NCBI RefSeq assembly: GCF_033115175.1
Contig: NC_084828.1
Span: forward strand, 95,605,388 to 95,669,387
DNA length: 64,000 nucleotides
From: Lepus europaeus
Lineage: Eukaryota > Chordata > Mammalia > Lagomorpha > Leporidae
Direction: 5' to 3'
Of the stretch, positions 33,929 to 46,152 are shown piece by piece. The stretch's first letter is position 1. The number at the start of each line of letters is the position of its first letter. The translations under genes and the position numbers were made by a program. Below the pieces are notes generated by a model. That model saw only the letters and a program-made list of their open reading frames with translations, had not been told where the DNA came from and did no database searches.

Positions 33929-34105
33929 CCCCTGCAGCTGTGTGAGAGACCAGGAAGAGGCACCTGGCTCCTGGCTTCATATAGCTCAGCTCCGGCCATT
34001 TCAGCCATTTAGGGAGTAAATCAGCAGATGGAAGACCTTTCTCTCTGTCTCTCCCTCTCTCTGTCTATAACTCTACCTCTCAAATAAATAAAAACATGTT
34101 TAAAA
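33929..34105 (+). mobile_element. C-SINE, 5'-truncated
   Basis: Begins inside the core at GACCCCTGCAGCTGTGTGAG; tail CAAATAAATAAAAACATG. Confidence 0.8.
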
Positions 34106-34318
34106 AAATTAAAAATTGACATTTTATTCTGCAACTTGCTTTTTTCACTTCGTAATCTAAAGTAGGCTAAATAGCTTTCCATAACATATGAGATTTTTCT
34201 CTTGTGTTGAGACACTTGTGTGGTATTGCAAAATAAATATGTGCCATGACCTATTTTGCTGTCCTCTATTGATGAATACCTGGAGGGTAGGGAGAAGCCA
34301 GCCATTTAAAGAGCAGGG

Positions 34319-34625
34319 AGGGGCCGGCACTGTGGCGCAGAAGGTTAATCCTCTGCCTGCGGCGCCACCATCCCATATGGGTGGTAGTTCTAGTCCTAGC
34401 TGCTCCTCTTCTGATCCAGCTCTCTGCTATGGCCTGGGAAAGCAGCAGACGATGACCCAACTGCTTGGGCCCCTGCACCCTCATGGGAGTCCCAGAAAAA
34501 GCTCCTGGTTCCTGGCTTTGGATGGGCCCATCTCTGGCTATTGCGGCCAATTAGGGGAGTGAACCAGCGCATGGAAGACTTTTCTCCATTTCTCTCTCTC
34601 ACTGTCTCTAACTCTATGAGAGAGA
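34319..34625 (+). mobile_element. C-SINE without an A tail, 12-bp target duplication
   Basis: TAAAGAGCAGGG flanks it at 34307-34318 and 34626-34637. The right end stops at CTCTAACTCTATGAGAGAGA with no A-rich tail. Confidence 0.88.
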
Positions 34626-34973
34626 TAAAGAGCAGGGGAACAAGTGTTTCTGGGAGGGGATCAGTGAGGTCACAAAGGCCCTGAAGTGAGACTGTTGGCT
34701 CCAGAAAGAGCGAGCAGACCGTTGGCATCCGATGAGGCCCAGCTGAGAGCTGGAGGGAACTGTGCTGCAGAAAGTAGGTTTGGGTTGCCCGAGGTAGAAC
34801 CTTGCCTCCCCAGATGCTAACAGAGACACCCTAGGACAGTTTAACCTCCATGATTCTGTTGCCCCCATGGTAAAATAACAATGAGAATAACATCTACTTC
34901 CTGGGCTGCTTGTCAGGAGTCAGTCAATACAAAGCACTGAAAGCAATCAGGCCATGAGTTAACAATTACTATG

Positions 34974-35308
34974 GGGGCCGGCGCTGTGGCGTAGCGGGTA
35001 AAGCTGCTGCCTGCAGTGCCGGTATCCCAGATGGGCACCGCTTCAAGTCCTGGCTGTTCCACTTCTGATTCAGCTCTCTGCTGTAGCTTGGGAAAGCAGT
35101 AGAAGACTTGGGCCCCCAGCACCCACATGGGAGACCTGGAGGAAGCTCCTGGCTTCGGATCGGCACAACTCTGGCTGTTGCAGCCAATTGGGGAGTGAAC
35201 CAGCAGATGGAAGACTCTCTCTCTCTCTCTCTCTCTGTCTCTCTGCCTCTCCTCTCTCTGTGTAACTCTGACTTTCAAATAAATAAATAAATCTTAAAAA
35301 AAAAAAAC
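34974..35308 (+). mobile_element. C-SINE (form A)
   Basis: Consensus-like head GGGGCCGGCGCTGTGGCGTA; tail AAATAAATAAATAAATC then A12. Confidence 0.93.
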
Positions 35309-35409
35309 ACCACAATTATTATGTAGATCCTAGAAAGGACACTGGAGGTTATTTAAATTCAGTGGGAAATTTTGAACTGTTCTAATCAGGGAAATGACTT
35401 GATCAAGTT

Positions 35410-35656
35410 TTATTTATTTTTTTTTAAAGATTTATTTATTTGTTTGAAAGCAGAGTTACAGAGAGGCAGGCGCAGAGGCAGGGGCAGAAGCAGAGACAGA
35501 GAGAGAGAGAGATCTTCCATTCACTGGTTCATTCCCCAGATGGCCGCTACAGCCGGAGAAAAGCTGATCTGAAGCCAGGAGCTTCTTCTGGGTCACCCAC
35601 ATGGGATGCTGGTGCCAAGGCAGTGGCTTTACCTGTAATGCCACACCACCAGTCCC
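35410..35656 (-). mobile_element. C-SINE with internal deletion
   Basis: Starts AAGATTTATTTATTTGTTTG and ends GCCACACCACCAGTCCC; about 80 nt are missing after CACATGGGATGCTGG. Confidence 0.82.
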
Positions 35657-36051
35657 AGTCAAGATTATACTTCCCATTGAATGGAGAGTAGGCTGCAAGG
35701 AGGTAACAGCTAGGAGGAAGCCAGGGGAGAAGCCACTGGAACATGGCAATGGCAAAGGAGACAGAGATAAATGGGTACATGTTCAACCTATTTTAGGGAC
35801 TGAATTGAGTGGATTTGTAGAAGAGTAAGAGGACAGAAATGGCAAGGACTCAAGAAGAGCTGTGGTTACTGGGACTGTGATGGGAAAGCTCAAGAGAGGA
35901 GTTTGGGCAGGGAGGAAATAGATGAGAGTTTGATTTTAAATTGAGTTTGAGAGGCTTTGAAACATCAAAGTGGAAGCTATCAAATAGACAGGTAGATAAA
36001 CAGGGAGTCTTCAAAAGTTTCTTGGAAAACGCATATTTTCAAAACTATGCA

Positions 36052-36372
36052 TGGGCCGGCACTGTGGTGTAGGTGAGGCCTCCGCCTGTGGTGTTGGCAT
36101 CCCCTATGGGCGCTGGTTTGAGTCCCGGCTGCTCCTCTTTGGGTTCAGCTCCCTGTTAATGTGCCTGGGAAAGCAGCAGAAGATGGCCCAAGTACTTGAG
36201 CCACTATACCTAAGTGGAAGACCCAGAAAAAGTTCTTGGCTCCTGGCTTTGGATAGGCCCAGCTCTGGCCATTGCGGCCATCTGGGGAGTGAACCAGCAG
36301 ATGGAAGACCTTTCTGTCTCTCCCTCTCTCTGTAACTCTGCCTTTCCAATAAATTAATTAATTAAAAAAAAA
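36052..36372 (+). mobile_element. C-SINE (form A)
   Basis: Head GGGCCGGCACTGTGGTGTAG; tail AATAAATTAATTAATTAAAA. Confidence 0.9.
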
Positions 36373-36378
36373 TCTATG

Positions 36379-36726
36379 CGGGGCCTGTTTTGTGGCGCAG
36401 CGGGTTAAAGCCCTGGCATGAAGTGCCGGCATCCCATATGGGCGCTGGTTCTAGTCCCGGCTGCTTCTCTTCTGATCCTGCTCTCTGCTATGGCCTGGGA
36501 AAGCAGTAGAAGACGGCCCAAGTCCTTGGACCCCTGCACCTGTGTGGGAGACCCAGAAGAGGCTCCTGGCTCCTAGCTCCTGACTCCTGGCTTTGGATCG
36601 ATGCAGCTCCAGCTGTTGTGACCGTCTTGGGAGTGAACCAGCGGATGGAAGACCTCTCTCTCTGTCTCTACCTCTCTCTAACCCTGTCTTTCAAATAAAT
36701 AAAAAATAAATCTTTAAAAAAAACAC
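36379..36726 (+). mobile_element. C-SINE (form A), tandem to the previous
   Basis: Head GGGGCCTGTTTTGTGGCGCA; contains a local duplication of CTCCTGGCTCCTAGCTCCTG; tail AAATAAATAAAAAATAAATC. Confidence 0.92.
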
Positions 36727-37217
36727 AATGTGTGGCTTTCAAAAAATGTTTTGCACCAGAATAAATATCTTTTGAGTTGAGTTTTCTGCAACTTTTAAAA
36801 GTGCCCTAATACAAATACAAAATTGGATATTCATTAAAATCTTATCATCTGGAAGTTATAAATTCTGTTTGCTTTTATCCCTAGGTTTCTATTCAACAAA
36901 TGGTATTTAAGCAACAAATTATGAACTGAGCACTGAAAATTTTTTGTTGGTGATTCAAAGTTGTATTTGGCTTTTTTTACCCTGATTATGACAGTGGTGT
37001 TGCATCTTACATGTATAATATTGGGTGTATAAGCTTCTACCATATTTACATATTTAATGATCTCTTACTTAATGATCTTTTTTCCTCATTTTTACACATT
37101 TCAAATAATGAAATTCAATGAATATTTTTGTACTCAAATCTATACATGAGGTTTTACTTTTTTGTTTGTTTAGGATAGATTTCTAGAATGGGAAATACTT
37201 TGTCAATACTTTTTTCA

Positions 37218-37536
37218 AAATTTTAAAAAAGATTCATTTATTTAAAAGTCAGAGTTACACAGAGAGAGGAGAGACAGAGAGGTCTTCCATCCTCTGGTTC
37301 ACTCACCAGTTGTCTGTGACAGCCAGAGCCAATCTGAAGCGAGGAGCCAGAAGCTTCTTCTGGGTCTTCCCATGCGGTGCAGGGGCCCAAGGACTTGGGC
37401 CATCTTCTACTGCTTTCCCAGGCCATAGCAGAGAGCTGGATTGGAAGTGGAGTGGCCAGGACTCAAACCGGCGTCCATACGGGATGCTGGCACTTCAGGC
37501 TGGAACTTTACCCACTATGTCACAGTGCCAGACCCC
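37218..37536 (-). mobile_element. C-SINE (form A)
   Basis: Starts AAAGATTCATTTATTTAAAA and ends GTCACAGTGCCAGACCCC. Confidence 0.88.
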
Positions 37537-37842
37537 TGTCAAAACTTTTATAAAGAATTTTTAGAAACATGATGTCAATTTTTCATAAAAGCTGTATTAA
37601 ATTACACTCCTAGTAGCAATCACCACACTATTGCCATGGAAACTAAAAACTGTTGATGGACGAAACATGACATCTTAGTTTTAATTTACATCCATTTACA
37701 ACCAGTGACATGGTTTATTTCTGCTAATCTCTCATGGCTGTTACTACTGACTGATGGCTGTGGTGTTCTCTGCCTGCAATGTTCTCTACTCCGCCATTTT
37801 CCCCTTTGCCTGATTAATTCCTACTAATTGTTTGTCTTTATT

Positions 37843-38187
37843 TATTTATTTATTTTTTGACAGGCAGAGTGGACAGTGAGAGAGAGAGACAGAGAGAAAG
37901 GTCTTCCTTTTTCCGTTGGTTCACCCCACAATGGCCGCTCCGATGGTGCGCTGCAGCCGGCGCACCACGCTGATCCAGAACCAGGAGCCAGGTGCTTCTT
38001 CCTGGTCTCCCATGTGGGTGCAGGGCCCAAGCACTTGGGCCATCCTCCACTGCCCTCCCGGGCCACAGCAGAGAGCTAGACTGGAAGAGGAGCAACTGGG
38101 ACAGAATCCGGCGCCCCAACTGGGACTAGCACCCGGGGTGCCGGTGCCGCAGGCGGAGGATTAGCCTAGTGAGCCGCGGCGTCGGCC
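37843..38187 (-). mobile_element. C-SINE (form B)
   Basis: Starts TTTTTTGACAGGCAGAGTGG and ends GAGCCGCGGCGTCGGCC. TTGTCTTTA recurs on both sides as part of the target duplication. Confidence 0.93.
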
Positions 38188-38356
38188 AATTTTTTGTCTT
38201 TAATTTCCAGTGACATCCCTCAGTATTGACTACCATCCCTCAGCCTCCAATACGCATATATATCTGGGTTTTGTTGCCCTTTTTTTGGATATTTGCATAG
38301 ATCCATACTCCTCTCCTTTAGAGTACTTATTTCTACTTGTAACAATATTTTTTGTT

Positions 38357-38707
38357 TTTTATTTTAATTTTTTGACAGGCAGAGTTAGACACTGAGAGAG
38401 AGAGAGGCAGAGAGAAAGGTCTTCCTTTTCCATTGGTTCACCCCCCAAATGGCTGCTACGGCTGGCCAGCTGTGGCTGGCTCGCTGTGCCGATCCAAAGC
38501 CAGGAGCCAGGTGCTTCCTCTTGGTCTCCCATGCAGGGGAAGGGCCCAAGCACTTGGACCATCCTCCACTGCCCTCCCGGGCCACAGCAGATAACTGGAC
38601 TGGAAGAGGAGCAACAGGGACAGAATCTGATGCCCCAACTGGGACTAGAACTTGGGGTGCCGGCGCCGCAGGTAGAGGATTAGCCTAGTGAGCCGCGGCG
38701 CCAGCCA
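38357..38707 (-). mobile_element. C-SINE (form B)
   Basis: Starts TTTTTTGACAGGCAGAGTTA and ends GAGCCGCGGCGCCAGCCA; TTGTAAC on both sides. Confidence 0.93.
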
Positions 38708-39965
38708 GTTGTAACTAATTTTTAACAGGTTCAATGTAATTTGTAGATACAAGTGTGGGAACATAATGATATTCCCTTCTTCTCTCCCACCCTCCCAACC
38801 AACGATCTATTTTTGATGTGATCAATTGATTGATGCTTATTTCCACCAAAACTCTAAACTTTAGGAGAGCAGGAGTCCTTTGATCATTAATGAGCCCCCA
38901 TCCAACAACTGTTGGGAATGCATGGATGAAAAAAATGAAAAGGAAGTAGGAGTGGAGAGGGACCATGATTGGCCAGCAAGGGTCATGTGCCCACCCCATG
39001 AGAGGTAGGCCTATTACTGCAAAGAGCTAATGCCATAAATACAGCCAGGGGAAATCACTGGAAGCTGGGCAGCTAGCCCAATCTGTGTCAGCCACAAGAA
39101 ATTAAAAAATTTTTTTGTACTGAGAGCTACAGATTTTCTTTACCAGGCATTTCTTTATTACATTTAGGCTTAGAAAGTAATTTCTCATCCTGAGGTGAGA
39201 TAAATGTACCCTTACATTTTCCTCTAGGTTTGAATACAATGGTTTTCTTTCAACATTGAATATAAGTTGGGTAGTTTTCATTACAAAAACATAGGAAAAA
39301 GCACAGCGAAAAGGACTCAAGGCAAGAACAGATTTTCTGAACTGGACAGAAGACAGAGAGTGAAACATTCAAGAGATTTTCTTTTTCTGATTTGCTATGG
39401 GCACAGGGAATGTCTTAATGTTAACATTGTTCTCAGAAGCATATTTATGGGGCCAATATCATTTAAAGAAGACTCAAAGAGTGGACTGGATTTCTAAAAT
39501 ACATTATATAAAAAATCTCAGGCCACACCAGCATGACCAGGTGAGAGGGTCACATAACCAATTACAAATAGGATTTTGGGCTCAACCAGTAAAACTTTCC
39601 CTCCCATCCGCAGTCAGCGCCAATCCCTGATAATTGGTCCAGAAAGTTCTTGGAGCAACGTTGCTCCCTTGTTTCATCCTCATGGCTTTTCTGTACCACT
39701 TCAAGCAAGGACCACAGGGAGGGAGGGAGGGGCCCTCTGTTTCACGTGCATCGTTTGCCTCTCAGTGTCTAATGGAGCTGCTGCTGGTGTAGTTCTTTTA
39801 GTTGGGATCATTCTTTTAGGGCCTTAAGCTGGCTACCCACGTGCCGCGAGATGGTGTATATGAGGTCTGTCCTTGTCCACAAGGTACAAAGATATTCTAT
39901 ACTTTATTTTATTTACTCTTTTCACCTATGACATTTAGGTTAAATTCCATCTGGAGTCTACTGTT
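38708..39965. other. Unique intergenic sequence
   Basis: AT-rich, with no SINE and no convincing exon. Short open frames on both strands have no recognisable product. Confidence 0.6.
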
Positions 39966-40016
39966 TTTGTAGATTATTTGAGAGGCAGAGTGACAGAGAG
40001 AGAGAGGGAGAGAGCA

Positions 40017-40047
<31 letters not shown>

Positions 40048-40298
40048 TCTTCCGCTCACTGGTTCACCCCAAAATGGCCACAACAGCCAGGTCTGGGCTA
40101 TGCTGAAGCCAGGAGCCAAGAGCTCCATTTGGGTCTGCCACATGAGTGACAGGGACCCAAGCATTGGGAGCCATCTTCTACTGGCTTCCTAGGCACATGA
40201 ACAGGACGCTGGGTTGGAAGCATAGAAGCTGGGACTTGAACCGGCGCTCAGATGTGGGATGCTGGTGGTGCAAGCAGCAGCTCAACATGCTGTTCCCA
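39966..40298 (-). mobile_element. C-SINE, diverged
   Basis: Long (AG)n region at 39995-40034; core AAGCCAGGAGCCAAGAGC; head worn. Confidence 0.8.
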
Positions 40299-40520
40299 AA
40301 GCAAACCCCAGGATCCACTTTTATGTGTGGTGCTGAGTAGATGCAGTGCTGAGTAGATCATTTTATATTTCTCAATACAGATATCATCAGTTTTCTCAAC
40401 TTTGAGTATTAAGTAACTTGTCTTTAGCCTTGGGTGTTGCTTTTACTGTCTATTAAACTTATACTCAGCTGTTTTGCTCGTTGAGCTTTCTGATTTGCTT
40501 GCAGTCCTATTACTTTTTAA

Positions 40521-40549
40521 AAAAATATTTATTTATCTGAGAGAGAAAG

Positions 40550-40589
<40 letters not shown>

Positions 40590-40845
40590 CTTCCATCCGC
40601 TGGTTCACTTCCCAAATAGCCACAACGGCCAGAGCTGAGCCAATCTAAAGCCAGGAGTCAGGAGTTTCTTTTGGGTCTCCCACGTGGGTACAGGGGCTCA
40701 AGTGCTCGGGCTGTCTTCTGCTTTCCCAGGCCATAGCAGAGAGCTGAATCAGAAGAGAAGCAGCTGAGACTAGAACCGGCACGCATATGGGATGCTGGCA
40801 TTGCAGGCTGCGGCTTTAACTGCCATGCCACAGTGCTGGCCCCCG
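40521..40845 (-). mobile_element. C-SINE (form A) with 13-bp target duplication
   Basis: TATTACTTTTTAA at 40508-40520 and 40846-40858 flanks a full copy with a pure (AG)n tract. Confidence 0.93.
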
Positions 40846-40871
40846 TATTACTTTTTAAGAAAACTTTTGGG

Positions 40872-41219
40872 GCCGGCGCCGCAGCTCACTAGGGTAATCC
40901 TCTGCCTTGCGGCGCCGGCACACCGGGTTCTAGTCCCGGTCGGGGCACCGATCCTGTCCCGGTTGCCCCTCTTCCAGGCCAGCTCTCTGCTGTGGCCAGG
41001 GAGTGCAGTGGAGGATGGCCCAAGTGCTTGGGCCCTGCACCCCATGGGAGACCAGGAGAAGCACCTGGCTCCTGGCTTCAGATCAGCGCGGTGCGCCGGC
41101 CGTAGCACGCTGGCCGCGGCGGCCATTGGAGGGTGAACCAACGGCAAAAGGAAGACCTTTCTCTCTGTCTCTCTCTCTCTCACTGTCCACTCTGCCTGTC
41201 AAAAAAAAAAAAAAAAGAA
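40872..41219 (+). mobile_element. C-SINE (form B) with 15-bp target duplication
   Basis: AAGAAAACTTTTGGG flanks it at 40857-40871 and 41220-41234. It landed at the very head of an older SINE, whose first Gs are part of the duplication. Confidence 0.94.
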
Positions 41220-41230
41220 AAGAAAACTTT

Positions 41231-41527
41231 TGGGCAGGCTTTATGGCACAGTAGGCTAAGCCTGTGCTTAGGATGCCTGCATTGCATATTGGTGTGCCAG
41301 GTATCGAGTCCCACCCCACTTCCAGGTCCCTGCTAATGCGCACCTGGGGAGGCAGCAGGTGATGGCTCAAGTACCCAGGAGGGGAACCCGAATGGAGTTC
41401 CTGGCTGCTGGCTTCAGCCTGGCTCAACTTCCGCTGTTGGGGCCATATGGGAAGGGAACCAGTGAATGGAAAATCTCTCTATGTCTTTCCTCTCTTTCTG
41501 TTTCTGTTGTTATGCCTTTCAAGTATT
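41231..41527 (+). mobile_element. C-SINE, older variant
   Basis: Head GGGCAGGCTTTATGGCACAG; ATATTGGTGTGCCAGGTATC marks a different subfamily; tail CTTTCAAGTATTG. Confidence 0.8.
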
Positions 41528-41827
41528 GAAGGGCAGTTACAGAGAGAGAGAGGTAGAGACAGAGAGAGATCTTCCATCCACTGGTTTACTCCCCAGATGG
41601 CTGTAGCAGCCAGAGTTAGGCCAAGCTGAAGTCAGGAGTCGAAAGTGTCTTCTAGGAATCCCACGTGGGTGGCAGGGGCCCAAGAACTTGTGCCATCTTC
41701 AGCTGCTTTCCTAGACACATTAGCAGGGAGCTGGATCAGAAGTGAAGCAGCCATGACCCAAACTGGTACCTATATAGGATGCTGGTTGCAAGTAGTGGTT
41801 TAACCTGTTACACCAAAATCCTGGCCC
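41528..41827 (-). mobile_element. C-SINE, antisense partner of the previous
   Basis: Starts GGGCAGTTACAGAGAGAGAG with no T-rich start left; ends TGTTACACCAAAATCCTGGC. Confidence 0.82.
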
Positions 41828-41839
41828 CATAAATCTCTT

Positions 41840-42040
41840 TTGAAAAGATTTATTTACTTATTTGAAAGGCAGAATTACAGAGAAGGAGGGGGAGACACAC
41901 ACATAACATATATAGGAGAGAGAGAGAGAGAGGAACTGGATTGGAAGTGGAACAGCTGGGACCCAAACTGGCACCCATATGGGATGCCAGTGTCACAGGC
42001 AGCAGCTCAGCCTGCTGCTCCACAACACTTGTTCCCAGTA
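41840..42040 (-). mobile_element. C-SINE with large internal deletion
   Basis: AAGATTTATTTACTTATTTG start; jumps from the (AG)n tract to GGAACTGGATTGGAAGTGGA, missing about 140 nt. Confidence 0.82.
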
Positions 42041-42130
42041 AAGAAATCTTCAAAAAAGTAGTTTATTAATCTATCGACTTTAAGTAGGGGAAGCCATGCT
42101 AGGCAAACCGGTTGAACCTGATTCAGGCCC

Positions 42131-42360
42131 TTTAAAGGCACTGGGAGCAAAGCTGGGGCTTTCCTAAGGAAATTAGTCCGATGGATGGAGGCGTCAGCCT
42201 GACCCTCAGAGCTCTGTCCTGCCCTTTTTGATAGCCCACATGGTGGATTTCAGACTTTGAGGCAACCCTCACAGTTGTGTGAGCCACTTTCCTGGAACAA
42301 AACTCAGTATGCATTTCCTACTAGTTCTGTTTCTCTGGTTTAACCCTGACTGATATACTC
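42131..42360. mobile_element. Old interspersed-repeat remnant, family unclear
   Basis: TCTGTTTCTCTGGTTTAACC followed by TGACTGATATAC resembles the end of old mammalian L1 or LTR repeats. Assignment is weak. Confidence 0.3.
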
Positions 42361-42675
42361 TATTTATGTTTTTTTTAAATATTGACTTATTTATGAAACT
42401 CCATTCTTCAAAGTAAATTATAGCGATGCATCTAGGGTTCTTCAGTAATGCCCATGTGAAATTTTGATTTTGTGATTGCATCTAATTTATTGGTCAACTC
42501 GGTAGAGAATTGACATATTTATGATATTAAGTCATGGCTGTATCTGCATTTATTAAGATCAACTTCTGTGTTTTTTATAAAAGTTTGAAAGTTGTTTTAA
42601 AAAACTTTTTTAATTTTTAAAAATTTATTTTAAAAGTTTTAATATAAGACATCTTATGTAGTCTTCACTAATTTA

Positions 42676-42957
42676 TGTTTTAAAACATTATTTGAGAGAC
42701 AGAGAGACAGAAACAAACAGTACTCCCATCTACTGGTTGGTAGAGTAGCTGAAGCTGGGAGGAGGGAATTCAATCCAGGTCTCCTACATAGGTGGCAGGA
42801 ACCCAATAACTTAAGCCATCATTGCTGTCTCCCGGGGTCTGTGTTTAGCAGGAAGCTGGAGTCAGAAGCTGTAGCCGGGAACTGAACCTAGATACTCCAG
42901 TGTGGGATGTGGGCATCCTAACCAGCCTCTTAACCACTAGGCTAAATGCCTACTCCT
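42676..42957 (-). mobile_element. C-SINE, very diverged
   Basis: TTATTTGAGAGACAGAGAGA start; CCTCTTAACCACTAGGCTAA near the head; many changes. Confidence 0.65.
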
Positions 42958-43971
42958 TCATTAACTTCTGAATATGTTCTTTATTGTTTCCTGAGTAACG
43001 TTTTATTTAAAGTTACACTTTCTGGTTATTGACGGCATAAGACATTTGTTTATAGACTGATTTTGTTTGCAACAAATGCTGAATTTTCTTATTAGTTCTA
43101 ATAGGTTATTTCTAGACTTTTTCTACATAGGTAAGAATTTCATTTGCAAATAATGAATTGTTATTTCTTCCTTTCCAATTTCTATACCTCTTGTCATTAC
43201 TTGATATAAAGTGAAAGGAGGAATGTAAAGATTTAAAGGAATGGGAATGTTGTAGTAGGTTTTTCTGTGGCAACTGATCTATCCTCTAGCTGTGGCCTGA
43301 AAGACCGTGGAGGTTAAACTTCTCACTAAAGCACTGAGGGAACACTTTCATGAAATGCACATCAGTTTGAAAAACAGAGCTACAGTGACTACTCTTGGTC
43401 AGTAAAAAGCTTCTGTGGGAACTCGGAGGTGGAGGATGATCCAGTCCTCCAGGAGTCCCAGTTTAAGCCAATAAAACAAACTCCAACTACTCAAGCTATT
43501 CCCGGTATTACTGAAGCTATTCTGGCCGTCGGGCCTTCTATAGGACTCCTAGCCACGTCTGTACCAAAGTAGCTCATCTCCAGCAGGTGGTGCCAAAGCT
43601 CGCGAAGAACAGAGGAAAAGCGCTGGCTCTGGAGCTTTGGCAGGACACCTGCTTAGCTCATGCCAGTTGTTTAGCATGCTCTTACGTCTTTGGCAATTGA
43701 TATTTTACACTCCACTTATTGCTGGGGCTTTACTATCAGAAGTTTACTACGTTTATCAGATGACGTAATCCCTGAATTGGCTTCTGGGCCTGTAGAGTGA
43801 GGGTTACCGTGATAGGAATAGCCAAATGGAAGCGCTTGAAACTCTCCTTTCATGTTAAAAGAGCAAAATTCTGGAGAATCACAAATCTTAATGCTAATAT
43901 CTAAGTTTTTTGAGAAACAAAGATGGTGATTCCTATATTAGACACATGTAACTCATCAGTTTGATGGTGCA
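42958..43971. other. Unique intergenic sequence
   Basis: No SINE. The part at about 43,380-43,700 is less AT-rich with several CpGs, but no exon or known repeat could be supported. Confidence 0.6.
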
Positions 43972-43987
43972 AAAGCCAGGTGATTTT

Positions 43988-44345
43988 TTAAAAATTTTAT
44001 TTATTTATTTTTATTTTTTGACAGGCAGAGTGGACAGTGAGAGAGAGACAGAGAGAAAGGTCTTCCTTTTGCCGTTGGTTCACCCTCCACTGGCTGCCAC
44101 AGTAGGCGCGCTGCGGCCGGCGCACCGCGCTGATCCGATGGCAGGAGCCAGGTGCTTCTCCTGGTCTCCCATGGGGTGCAGGGCCCAAGCACTTGGGCCA
44201 TCCTCCACTGCACTCCCTGGCCACAGCAGAGAGCTGGTCTGGAAGAGGGGCAACCAGGACAGGATCGGTGCCCCGACTGGGACTAGAACCCGGTGTGCAG
44301 GCACCGCAAGGTGGAGGATTAGCCTATTGAGCCACAGCGCCGGCT
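43988..44345 (-). mobile_element. C-SINE (form B) with 16-bp target duplication
   Basis: AAAGCCAGGTGATTTT at 43972-43987 and 44346-44361 is an exact duplication. Confidence 0.96.
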
Positions 44346-44361
44346 AAAGCCAGGTGATTTT

Positions 44362-44596
44362 AAAAAAGATTTATTTATGAGAGAGAGATAGATAGAGAGA
44401 ATGAGAATATAATCTTCCATCCTCTGGTTAATTCCCCACATGGCCACATCTGCCTGGGCTGGCCAGGCTGAAGCCAGGAGCCTGGAACTCCATCTGGGTC
44501 TCCCATGTGGGTGGTAGGGGCACAAACAATGGTGCCACCATCTGCTCCCTTCCCAGACTTACTAGCAGGGAGCCAGATTAGGCACAAACTCTGTGA
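44362..44596 (-). mobile_element. C-SINE, head missing
   Basis: AAAGATTTATTTATGAGAGA start, core AAGCCAGGAGCCTGG, ends at AGGGAGCCAGATTAGG. Confidence 0.75.
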
Positions 44597-44880
44597 CAGT
44601 GTTGAATAAGGAATAGGAAATTAGAATAATTCCCAGTGTCAGCTGAGTGGGTCAAAGCTGGTTATTTTCCCCAAGTTAGGCCAACTTCTTTCCTCTCTCT
44701 CTCTCTCTCTCTCTGTGTGTGTATAAGTGTGTGTTTGCGTGCACAAACACCCTCTTGTTCCCCTCTCCTTGGCCCCTATCTGCTTTGGGAAATGCAGGTA
44801 CACGACAATCCAGTTTGTTCCAAAGGGAACAAGCAGAATGAAAGACTTCTGGGCCAAGTCCTGCAGAAAGTGTGTTACCT

Positions 44881-45103
44881 GGGGCTGAGGTTGTGGTGCA
44901 GCGTGTTAAGCCATGGCTTGCAATGTTGGTATCCCACACTGAAGCTCCAGTTTGAGTTCCAGCTGCTCTGCTTCTGTTCTAGCTGCCTGCTAACGCTCCG
45001 CTGTCACCCAACTGGCCCAGATCTGCCTGTTGCAGCCACCTGGGAAGGGAACCAACAGATGGAAGTTCTCTCTGTCACTCTGCCCTTCAAATAAATGTGA
45101 ACT
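44881..45103 (+). mobile_element. C-SINE with internal deletion
   Basis: Head GGGGCTGAGGTTGTGGTGCA; core shortened; tail CTTCAAATAAATGTG. A (CT)n/(GT)n tract lies just before it at about 44695-44733. Confidence 0.82.
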
Positions 45104-45778
45104 TGGTAAAATCCAAGAATTTAAGACTCTCAGGAGTCCTGCTCTTGCAGGCCTCAGCTTGCTTCAACTCACACTAATGCTGGCTCTCCCGGATCCTGTC
45201 TTTCTGTAGAATTGTGACATGTTTTTTTTTTTTTTTTTTAATCATGGATATTTGGCCTCAAATTTGATTTTAAAAATATGCCCTTAAATATTTATCTCAA
45301 TTACTAAGTTTTCGGCAATCCCCGACACTTTGAATGGCGGTGAGCGCCTCATGTGCCTTGGCTAGTGTTGAGCCTCAGAACAGCTTCTCCAGATCCTGGA
45401 GTCTCTGCCTCCTTGGATGCTGTCACTGAGACAAGAGGAAAGGGGCGGAGTCAAAGCCCCATTCATCCCGCAGGGGTTACTGAGTGCTTGAGCTCTTCAA
45501 CTGGCTGAGCACAAAATCCTCTCCAGGACCACTGGGATGGGCTTTCTGCCTCCTTCCCACCCTCAGGCACATTGCTTTCCACATTTCTTTTCTGATGAGC
45601 TCCTCGATCTCTGAGTTCCTATCTGTTTAGTGTGGTGGGAGAAGATGGAGGCTGAGAAGCTGGTTGGAGGTGGAAAATGAGCTGATAGTGAAAAATGTCC
45701 TGAGACATGGCAACAGTTAAGTTTTTTGAATGTGCCACAGAGTCAGAAGAAGCCACAGATTAAGAGGTGTAATTTCAG
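45104..45778. other. Unique intergenic sequence
   Basis: A T17 run at about 45223-45239 is the only marked feature. No gene was seen. Confidence 0.6.
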
Positions 45779-46118
45779 GGCCAGTGCTGTGGCACAGCGG
45801 GTTAAAGCCCTGGCCTGAAGCACCGGCATCCCATATGGGCGCCGGTTCTAGTCCCGGCTGCTCCTCTTCTGATCCAGCTCTCTGCTATGGCCTGGGAAAG
45901 CAGTAGAAGATGGCCCAAGTCCTTGGGCCCTGCACCCACATGGGAGGCCCAGAAGAAGCTCCTGGCTCCTGGCTTTGGATCAGTCCTGCTCCAGCTGTTG
46001 TGACCACCTGGGGAGTGAACCAGCAACTGGAAAACTTTCTCTCTCTCTCTCTTCTCTCTCTGTCTCTCTCCCTCTGCCTCTCTAACTCTGCTTTTTTTTT
46101 TTTTTAAACAGGCAGATT

Positions 46119-46152
<34 letters not shown>

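Noticed and set aside
44636..45094. 152-codon plus-strand frame
   Set aside because: It starts in a CT/GT microsatellite and runs through a SINE; there is no coding character.
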